Shown one piece after another: positions 1-4,805 of a DNA stretch of 5,510 nucleotides (positions within the stretch are counted from its first letter, which is position 1; each line of letters starts with the position of its first letter). The notes beneath the pieces were generated by a model. It saw nothing but the letters and a program-made list of their open reading frames with translations. It had not been told where the DNA came from and ran no database searches. Both the position numbers and the translations under genes were made by a program. The stretch comes from Nitrospinota bacterium (GTDB taxonomy: Bacteria; Nitrospinota; Nitrospinia; SZUA-224): contig JACRGM010000035.1 of assembly GCA_016212345.1 (NCBI GenBank), positions 1-5,510 of the forward strand, written 5' to 3'.

Positions 1-108
1 AAATCTTGTTCAATAAAATTATATACCATTCTATGCATACTGGGCAAGTAAATTGTTAATTTTTGTCAAGCCAAAAAAAATGCAATCCAGACACTGTGGA
101 TCGCAAAT

Positions 109-132
109 GAACAGAAGATTGAACAGAAGATT
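109..132. repeat. 12-bp perfect tandem repeat upstream of the thrS promoter
   Basis: The unit GAACAGAAGATT occurs twice without a gap (109-120 and 121-132). It ends four bases before the -35 box of the thrS promoter. This position suits an activator or repressor site, but no known consensus is recognised. A looser inverted relative, AATCTTGTTC, lies at 2-11. The repeat is seen directly; any regulatory role is inference. Confidence 0.6.
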
Positions 133-136
133 ACAT

Positions 137-165
137 TTGACAAATCAAGTATTACTATTTATACT
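137..165 (+). promoter_or_regulatory. Sigma70-type promoter for the thrS-infC-rpmI-rplT operon
   Basis: A perfect -35 box TTGACA (137-142) is followed by a 17-bp spacer and a -10 box TATACT (160-165), five of six matches to consensus. Transcription should start near 171-173, giving a leader of about 58 bases before thrS. It is the best promoter match noticed in the window and is in the right place for the operon. Confidence 0.75.
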
Positions 166-198
166 ATAAAGATAAAAATTCATCCAATAATATTTTTT

Positions 199-222
199 AA
201 GGAAATCTAAAATCTATAGATT
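199..222 (+). promoter_or_regulatory. thrS leader: distant AAGGA and a 12-bp palindrome
   Basis: The only purine-rich Shine-Dalgarno-like run before thrS is AAGGAAA (199-205), about 25 bases from the ATG and much further than usual. Between them lies the perfect palindrome AATCTATAGATT (211-222). Folding of this short palindrome could bring the run nearer the start, but the stem is AT-rich and weak. GGAAATCTA (201-209) and AAATCTATA (210-218) also match the ends of the 125-bp elements found downstream, so this may be an insertion scar. Both roles are inference. Confidence 0.3.
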
Positions 223-229
223 ATTATAT

Positions 230-1963
230 ATGTCTCCTGAAGACCCACTAAAGATAATGAGGCATAGCACAGCACATATAATGGCGCAGGCTGTTCAGGA
301 ACTCTATCCAGAAATAAAGATATCGATTGGTCCTGCCATAGAGAATGGTTTTTATTATGATTTTGATCGAGATGAACCTTTCAGACCAGAGGATATAGAA
401 AGGATAGAGGCTCGTATGGTTGAGATTATAAAGGCAGATCTCCCCTTTACATGTTCAAATATCTCCAAAAAAGAGGCATATAATCTATTTAAGGAGAGGG
501 ATGAAAGGTATAAGCTTGAATTGTTAGATGAGATTAAAGAAGATACTGTTACTATCTATAAACAGGGGAGCTTTATTGATCTATGTCGTGGACCTCATCT
601 GTCATCTACAGGCAAGGTAAAGGCATTTAAGTTGCTTAGTATTGCAGGTTCTTATTGGCGGGGTGATGAGAAAAATAAGATGCTCCAGAGGATCTACGGG
701 ACATCCTTTCCTTCAAAAGAGGAACTCGATGACTATTTGAATAGAATAGAGGAGGCAAAGAGACGAGATCATAGAAGACTGGGAAAGGATCTAGACCTAT
801 TCAGCATGGATGATGAGATCGGGTCAGGATTAATCAACTGGCATCCCAACGGTGCTATGACACGCTCTGTAATAGAAAATTTTTGGCGCGATGAGCACTA
901 TAAAAATGGTTATCAGATTGTATATAGTCCACATATAGCCAAGGTAAATCTCTGGCATACTAGTGGACACTGGGACTTTTATCGTGATAATATGTATTCT
1001 CCAATGGATATAGATGGAACTGATTACATAATCAAGCCAATGAACTGTCCTTTCCACATCAAGATATATAAGAATCGCTTAAGGAGCTACAGGGAACTCC
1101 CTATACGATGGGCAGAATTGGGCACTGTATATAGATATGAGCGATCAGGGGTTTTACATGGCCTCTTGAGAGTGAGGGGGTTTACCCAGGACGATGCCCA
1201 CATATTTTGTCTGTCAGATCAACTAAATGAAGAGATCAGTCGTGTTCTTGATTTTACCCTCTATATACTTAGATCATTTGGATTCATGGAATATGAGGTT
1301 CATTTGAGTACACGTCCTGATAAGTATGTTGGATCTGTTAAAAATTGGGAAAAGGCCACAGAGGCATTGGAATCAGCTATTAAAAGATCAGGGCTTTGTT
1401 ATAATATAGATCATGGAGAAGGGGTATTCTATGGACCTAAGATAGATGTAAAGATAAAAGATAGCATTGGGAGATCATGGCAGTGCTCGACCATTCAGGT
1501 GGATTTTAATCTCCCAGAGCAGTTTGCTATAACATATATAGGGGAGGATGGGGGGGCTCACCAGCCTATCATGATACACCGTGCCCTAATGGGATCACTG
1601 GAGCGATTCTTTGGGTGTCTCATTGAACATTATGCCGGAGCCTTTCCCTTATGGCTCTCTCCGTTTCAGGTAATACTCCTTCCCATAACTGATTCCCAGA
1701 TTCCATATTCAAACAGGATTGTAGAGGAACTTAAGAGACATACATTTAGGGTGGATATAGACTCAAGGAATGAAAAGCTAGGCCTCAAGATCCGTGAGGC
1801 ACAACTTAGGAAGATCCCATATATGCTAATCATTGGGGATAGGGAGGTAAAGTCAAATACCGTCTCAGTAAGAAAGAGAGGGGATAATGACCTCGGTTCA
1901 ATGGAGATGGAGAAACTTATTTATATGATGAAGGAGGAGATAGAGTCTAAGGGAGTTGTATAA
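230..1963 (+). CDS. thrS: Threonyl-tRNA synthetase lacking the N-terminal TGS domain
   Basis: This class II synthetase charges tRNA-Thr with threonine in the cytoplasm. The 577 residues begin directly in the editing (SAD) domain: H12 and H16 in HSTAH and C119/H123 in LCRGPH form the expected editing-site set. The catalytic core follows, with zinc ligands C273 (MNCP), H324 (DDAHIF) and H450 (HRALMGSLERF), motif 2 RYERSG near 302-307, and motif 3 around 450-460. A C-terminal anticodon-binding domain starts near 478. E. coli ThrRS has 642 residues; the missing ~65 are the TGS domain. The frame upstream is open only from 191, with a TAA at 188 and no ATG, GTG or TTG, so no hidden TGS can be added. 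The start lacks a close Shine-Dalgarno. It is first in its operon, 106 bases before infC. Function is near certain; the exact start is less so. Confidence 0.96.
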   Translation: MSPEDPLKIMRHSTAHIMAQAVQELYPEIKISIGPAIENGFYYDFDRDEPFRPEDIERIEARMVEIIKADLPFTCSNISKKEAYNLFKERDERYKLELLDEIKEDTVTIYKQGSFIDLCRGPHLSSTGKVKAFKLLSIAGSYWRGDEKNKMLQRIYGTSFPSKEELDDYLNRIEEAKRRDHRRLGKDLDLFSMDDEIGSGLINWHPNGAMTRSVIENFWRDEHYKNGYQIVYSPHIAKVNLWHTSGHWDFYRDNMYSPMDIDGTDYIIKPMNCPFHIKIYKNRLRSYRELPIRWAELGTVYRYERSGVLHGLLRVRGFTQDDAHIFCLSDQLNEEISRVLDFTLYILRSFGFMEYEVHLSTRPDKYVGSVKNWEKATEALESAIKRSGLCYNIDHGEGVFYGPKIDVKIKDSIGRSWQCSTIQVDFNLPEQFAITYIGEDGGAHQPIMIHRALMGSLERFFGCLIEHYAGAFPLWLSPFQVILLPITDSQIPYSNRIVEELKRHTFRVDIDSRNEKLGLKIREAQLRKIPYMLIIGDREVKSNTVSVRKRGDNDLGSMEMEKLIYMMKEEIESKGVV

Positions 1964-2028
1964 GTAGGCAGTAGGCAGTAAACAGAAGGCAGGAGGGAGT
2001 TTTTTAGTGCCTACTCCTTACTTCTTAC
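1964..2028. repeat. Heptameric tandem repeat with an opposing complementary array
   Basis: Directly after the thrS stop are five heptamers in register: GTAGGCA, GTAGGCA, GTAAACA, GAAGGCA, GGAGGGA (1964-1998). After a T-rich loop (2000-2005) come TGCCTAC, TCCTTAC and TTCTTAC (2008-2028), the reverse complements of heptamers of the same type. The whole can fold into an imperfect hairpin. The T run is in the loop rather than after the stem, so it does not look like an intrinsic terminator. It is probably a dispersed simple repeat and may slow or process the thrS-infC transcript. Confidence 0.6.
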
Positions 2029-2050
2029 TATAACTATTAATTATTTAAGA

Positions 2051-2072
2051 GGGGAGGTGATATGAAATAATT
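2051..2072 (+). promoter_or_regulatory. infC translation start region: strong SD, ATG-AAA-TAA mini-ORF, ATT start
   Basis: GGGGAGGTGAT (2051-2061) is a very strong match to the 16S rRNA anti-Shine-Dalgarno. The next codons are ATG AAA TAA (2062-2070), a two-codon ORF 4 bases after GGAGG. The last A of its stop is the first base of the ATT start of infC (2070-2072). ATA at 2067 is also in the infC frame. Known infC genes in E. coli and Geobacillus use AUU and Myxococcus uses AUC, so a non-canonical start here fits the family. Confidence 0.65.
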
Positions 2073-2609
2073 AAAAAATTACGGGTTAATGAAATGATTA
2101 GGATCAAGGAGGTTGCTGTAATCGATGAGACCGGTAAATACTTAGGGTTGATGCCAACGACCAATGCCCTGATTATGGCTAAGGACAAAGGACTTGATCT
2201 ATTAGAGGTAGCTCCTAATGAAAATCCCCCTGTCTGTAAGATTATAGACTATGGGAAGTATAAATATAGACAGAGTAAGAAGAGTCAAGAGGCAAGGAAA
2301 AGACAAAAGATTATACAAATTAAAGAGATAAAGCTAAGACCTAAGACAGAGGAACATGATTATCGATTTAAGATAAATCATGTGCGAAGATTCCTTGCTG
2401 AAGGAGACAAGGCGAAGATTACTATAATATTTAAGGGAAGGGAGTTTATCCATATACATCTTGGGGAGAAGATGTTGGAACGTGTTGCAGAGGATATAAA
2501 AGATATTGGGAGTATCGAGCAAGTGCCAAAGAAGGAAGGGCGAAACTTGACAATGATCATAATACCTAATAAATATATCCCAAAACAGAAAGATCAGTCA
2601 GAAATATAG
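2070..2609 (+). CDS. infC: Translation initiation factor IF-3, ATT start
   Basis: IF3 binds the 30S subunit, keeps it from joining 50S prematurely, and rejects wrong start codons and initiator tRNAs. From the ATT at 2070 the product is 179 residues starting (M)KKLRVNEMIRIKEV, which aligns in length and content with IF3 N-termini such as MSKDFIINEQIRAREV of Bacillus. The first ATG (2094) would remove the conserved RVNE segment and has no Shine-Dalgarno. The N-domain carries LEVAPNENPPVCKIIDYGKYKY, a basic linker follows, and the C-domain begins near KEIKLRP and contains FLAEGDKAKITIIFKGRE. The start is expected to allow IF3 autoregulation. The TAG stop (2607-2609) is contributed by the inserted palindromic element; without it the frame would run six more codons. 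ATA at 2067 is a minor alternative start. Confidence 0.93.
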   Translation: MKKLRVNEMIRIKEVAVIDETGKYLGLMPTTNALIMAKDKGLDLLEVAPNENPPVCKIIDYGKYKYRQSKKSQEARKRQKIIQIKEIKLRPKTEEHDYRFKINHVRRFLAEGDKAKITIIFKGREFIHIHLGEKMLERVAEDIKDIGSIEQVPKKEGRNLTMIIIPNKYIPKQKDQSEI

Positions 2610-2729
2610 ATTTTCAGATAATAAATTACACAAGGCTAGAGGGAGAAATCCGAGTAAGGCGTACTGAGCGGTACGCCGTCGAGGATTTCGAGTGATAACG
2701 CCGTGTAATTTGTTATATGGAAATCTATA
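2605..2729. mobile_element. Palindromic MITE-like element, copy 1 (infC-rpmI)
   Basis: This 125-bp non-coding element is an almost complete palindrome. The outer arms (2605-2631 and 2703-2729) are 27 bases long and pair at 24 positions plus two G-T wobbles, with one mismatch. Inside are GAAATCC/GGATTTC (2645-2651, 2683-2689) and a tip stem GGCGTAC/GTACGCC (2658-2664, 2671-2677). Both ends read TATAGATTT when viewed inwards, consistent with insertion at a TA dinucleotide as in IS630/Tc1-type MITEs. It is 94% identical to copy 2 (7 differences, no gaps). It overlaps the last codons of infC. No transposase is present in the window. The name MITE is inference from shape and repetition; a REP-type extragenic palindrome is the alternative. 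Confidence 0.8.
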
Positions 2730-2763
2730 GAAGGTAAAGAGAGAAGTTAAAAGGGGGGGTATC

Positions 2764-2961
2764 GTGCCAAAAATAAAGACAAATAAATCAGCGGCAAAGA
2801 GGTTTAAGAAGAGGAATTCTGGAAAGATAAGTAGAAATAAGGCATATAAGAGTCATATCCTTACCAGTAAAACAACCAAACGTAAAAGAAATCTTAGGAG
2901 GGGTGATTTAGTAGATAAGGCTGATGAGAAGAATATAAAGAGGTTGATACCTTATGCCTAA
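2764..2961 (+). CDS. rpmI: 50S ribosomal protein L35
   Basis: L35 is a small, very basic protein of the large ribosomal subunit. The 65 residues match the usual family length and carry the hallmark start MPKIKTNKSAAKRF and the KSHILTSKTTKRKRNLRR segment. The start codon is GTG, behind an unusual G-run, AAGGGGGGG (2751-2759), four bases upstream. In other bacteria rpmI and rplT are translated together under L20 feedback acting just upstream of rpmI. Here that upstream space is filled by the palindromic element, so any such control must differ or lie between 2730 and 2763. The TAA stop shares its last base with the sequence just before the second element copy. Confidence 0.95.
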   Translation: MPKIKTNKSAAKRFKKRNSGKISRNKAYKSHILTSKTTKRKRNLRRGDLVDKADEKNIKRLIPYA

Positions 2962-3086
2962 TATAGATTTTCAGATAATAAATTACACAAGGCTAGAAGG
3001 AGAAATCCGAGTAAGGCGTACTGAGTAGTACGTTGTCGAGGATTTCGACTGATAACGCAGTGTAATTTGTTATATGGAAATCTATA
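2962..3086. mobile_element. Palindromic MITE-like element, copy 2 (rpmI-rplT)
   Basis: This is the second 125-bp copy, in the same orientation, starting immediately after the rpmI stop codon. Its 27-base outer arms (2962-2988 and 3060-3086) are identical to those of copy 1. The tip stem is GGCGTAC (3015-3021) with GTACGTT (3028-3034): the two C-to-T changes keep pairing as G-T (G-U in RNA), and two other changes fall in the loop. The fold is thus kept while sequence drifts. The rplT Shine-Dalgarno lies 16 bases beyond its end. Confidence 0.8.
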
Positions 3087-3117
3087 TAATGAGATTAAAA
3101 TTAAGGAGGGAAAAAAG

Positions 3118-3474
3118 ATGCCAAGGGCAATAGATGGCTCAAGTAGAAGGAAGAGAAGAAAAAAGATACTTAAATTGGCCAAAGGGTTTCAAGGAACGAA
3201 AAAAAATCTCTTTCGCGATGCTCGAGAGGCTGTGGATAGATCTCTGAAATATGCCTACAGAGATAGAAGAAGAAGAAAGAGGGATTTTCGTAGATTATGG
3301 ATAATCAGGATAAATATAGCAGCTAGACAGGAAGGGATAACATATAATAGATTTATTACTGGGCTAAAGAGTGCCCAGATAGATCTAAATAGAAAGATAC
3401 TGGCAGATATGGCAGTGAATGATCCTGCCTCTTTTAAAAAACTTGTAGGAGTAGCTAAAGATAAGGTTGCATAA
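3118..3474 (+). CDS. rplT: 50S ribosomal protein L20
   Basis: L20 binds 23S rRNA early in large-subunit assembly and in several bacteria represses its own operon by binding the rpmI leader. The 118 residues have the family's normal length. The N-terminal extension is highly basic (MPRAIDGSSRRKRRKKILKL), followed by AKGFQGTKKNLFRDA and the C-terminal RNA-binding part RLWIIRINIAARQEGITYNR. The start at 3118 is preferred over in-frame upstream codons because MPRA is the conserved beginning and AAGGAGG (3103-3109) sits eight bases before it. The gene ends with TAA directly touching the stop of the opposing gene. pheS, a frequent downstream neighbour, is absent. No hairpin-plus-T-run terminator is visible after it. 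Confidence 0.96.
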   Translation: MPRAIDGSSRRKRRKKILKLAKGFQGTKKNLFRDAREAVDRSLKYAYRDRRRRKRDFRRLWIIRINIAARQEGITYNRFITGLKSAQIDLNRKILADMAVNDPASFKKLVGVAKDKVA

Positions 3475-4533
3475 TTAAAGGGCTATGGTCAGACTAATAG
3501 CGGGCAATAGCTCGTCAATTACATAATTTCTATATTTCCATGATGCACGAATAAAAAGACAACCATCACAATTATCCACAGTCCCGCTCTTGGCAAAGTG
3601 GCGTACGATGCTGTCCGATCCCCAGTCCTCTTTCGAATATTTTATATCCTTGTCTTCTTCTATTACTTCAAACAATTTAGTGGATGAAATCGCATCCTTC
3701 CATAGTTTAATACGATTGACCATTGGCTCTTCCTGTTTCAGTATATTTTTAATCTTTTTGTGTATTAAATTCCATGAAACCAATTTTAATGGGTCACCAT
3801 AAAGGGCATTGTCTTTTATGAACTCACTGAAAAATCCATGGAGCAATCTACAGGCCTCCGTGAAATCTTCCATGTTTTTCCTCTCCGCTTTCTTACCTGA
3901 TTCATATTCATATTCCCAGTGTAAATAAGGACGATCAGGGTAAGTGGCAACTGCCCCATGTCCTACTGGACATACTGACTCGACAAAAACTCCGGATATC
4001 TTTGTAAAGAATTTCTCTGCTTTTGAAGTTACATAGTTAGAAATTTTACGTGACTTCACATAAATTTTTATCGAATCGTTTTTTACTTTATTCCCCTCAT
4101 TACTTAGTCCGCTAAAACCGTAATGCGAAAAGGTATCAGCGTAAACATGTGCTACAATTCCTGCGAGATGGGGCCCTAATACCTCTTCCCTGAGTTTCAA
4201 GGCAAATTTGAGAATTTGTTGTGCAGGAGTGCTGTTTTTTGTACAAACCATTTTTTCTACAAATGTCCTTGCTGTGCTGTCATTACCAGGAAGAAAGTGA
4301 AAGGGAACCCAGACCCTCCATTGATCTCCCGGGATTGTATTCTGATAATCGATGGGTTTGTGTGATGTCATGGTGGGAATAATTGCGCTTTGATCATTAA
4401 GAATGATTGCTTCGTCTTCGATAGAATCATCCACAAATTGAGATGAATAAGCGATTATTTTGGCAATCTCCGGCTTCACTCCGGCAGCACGGGCCAGGGC
4501 ATAAATGCCGTAAAAATGCATATCCAGCTCCAT
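3475..4533 (-). CDS. DUF6765-like protein, possible metal-dependent hydrolase
   Basis: The 352-residue product resembles bacterial DUF6765 proteins, whose function is not established. The start MELDMHFYGIYALARAAG and the following YSSQFVDDS (29-37) are typical as I remember the family. The central HLAGIVAHVYADTFSHYGFSG region (H122, H129, D133, H137), with H6, H79, H192 and H205, suggests a helical His/Asp metal site like that of zinc-dependent phospholipase C or S1/P1 nucleases; this is inference. A CxxC pair (C322, C325) lies near the C-terminus. No signal peptide or membrane segment is seen, so it is probably cytoplasmic. The start has a good AAAGGAGG Shine-Dalgarno (RC of 4539-4546) five bases away. 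By rough hand count it uses ATA for isoleucine and AGA/AGG for arginine less than thrS does, which may mean later acquisition. It has no functional link to its neighbours that I can see. Confidence 0.85.
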   Translation of the reverse strand: MELDMHFYGIYALARAAGVKPEIAKIIAYSSQFVDDSIEDEAIILNDQSAIIPTMTSHKPIDYQNTIPGDQWRVWVPFHFLPGNDSTARTFVEKMVCTKNSTPAQQILKFALKLREEVLGPHLAGIVAHVYADTFSHYGFSGLSNEGNKVKNDSIKIYVKSRKISNYVTSKAEKFFTKISGVFVESVCPVGHGAVATYPDRPYLHWEYEYESGKKAERKNMEDFTEACRLLHGFFSEFIKDNALYGDPLKLVSWNLIHKKIKNILKQEEPMVNRIKLWKDAISSTKLFEVIEEDKDIKYSKEDWGSDSIVRHFAKSGTVDNCDGCLFIRASWKYRNYVIDELLPAISLTIAL

Positions 4534-4580
4534 CTCTTCCTCCTTTAATTTATTTATTTATACTCACCATTTTGTCTCTG

Positions 4581-4643
4581 GGGATGAATAAGAACACACC
4601 CCTTTATCCCCTCTTAATAGAGGGGATAGAAAGGGATGAATAA
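4581..4643. repeat. Intergenic palindrome flanked by 11-bp direct repeats
   Basis: TATCCCCTCT (4605-4614) and AGAGGGGATA (4619-4628) form a perfect 10-bp stem with a TAAT loop. With small bulges the stem extends to CCC (4600-4602) and GGG (4633-4635). GGGATGAATAA occurs on either side, at 4581-4591 and 4633-4643. The arrangement resembles dispersed extragenic palindromes more than a terminator, because no T run follows the stem on either strand. It lies between the divergent genes and could affect either promoter region. Confidence 0.6.
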
Positions 4644-4725
4644 AGAGGTGGCCTCCAAGAGTTTTTTAGTATTATTATACACAACCCCTTTTTTAATAAC
4701 ATAAATTCTCTATCTTTGCAAATAT

Positions 4726-4785
4726 TTTCTTTAATGATTTCTTTAATGAAAAGAGATTTGAAGAAGTTAAAAGCATTAAAGAAAT
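4726..4785. repeat. 12-bp tandem repeat with an inverted third copy upstream of uvrC
   Basis: TTTCTTTAATGA occurs twice in tandem (4726-4737, 4738-4749). Its inverse CATTAAAGAAA follows at 4774-4784, and with one more base pair gives perfect 12-base arms (4737-4748 with 4774-4785) around a 25-base loop. The last copy ends five bases before the proposed uvrC -10 box. Three copies of one motif in this position could be an operator or a leader hairpin. The motif is not one I recognise, and it is not a LexA box that I can identify. Confidence 0.65.
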
Positions 4786-4795
4786 ATATTATAAT
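4767..4795 (+). promoter_or_regulatory. Candidate uvrC promoter, possibly giving a leaderless mRNA
   Basis: TATAAT (4790-4795) is a perfect -10 box. A weak -35, TTAAAA (4767-4772, four of six), lies 17 bases upstream. Transcription would begin around 4801-4804, only a few bases before the uvrC ATG at 4806. The region is very AT-rich, so a chance -10 match is possible. Confidence 0.4.
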
Positions 4796-4805
4796 AAAAT
4801 TAATC

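Noticed and set aside
830..1057. Minus-strand ORF of 75 residues inside thrS
   Set aside because: Antisense shadow of the catalytic domain of thrS; no recognisable protein.
2094..2096. ATG as the start of infC
   Set aside because: It removes the conserved RVNE segment and has no Shine-Dalgarno; the ATT at 2070 fits the family better.
2334..2560. Minus-strand ORFs of 60-62 residues inside infC
   Set aside because: They overlap a clear conserved gene, have no family resemblance and are antisense shadows.
2605..3086. CRISPR repeats
   Set aside because: Only two long palindromic copies separated by a real gene; no short repeat-spacer periodicity.
3067..3117. Upstream extension of rplT in the same frame
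   Set aside because: It begins inside the palindromic element, and the conserved MPRA start with AAGGAGG is at 3118.
2958..3182. Minus-strand ORF of 74 residues across element copy 2 and rplT
   Set aside because: It consists of antisense of the element and of the lysine-rich L20 start, which gives a spurious hydrophobic peptide.
3482..3501. GCTAT/ATAGC hairpin at the rplT end as a bidirectional terminator
   Set aside because: Five-base arms with a 10-base loop and no T run; it lies within coding sequence of the opposing gene.
4645..4667. Intrinsic terminator: GAGG-TGG-CCTC followed by T6
   Set aside because: The stem is only 4 bp and the T run starts six bases after it; no plus-strand gene ends upstream that would need it.
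4674..4679. TATAAT on the minus strand as the -10 box of the DUF6765-like gene
   Set aside because: No acceptable -35 at 16-18 bp and the leader would be about 135 bases; a chance match is likely in AT-rich sequence.
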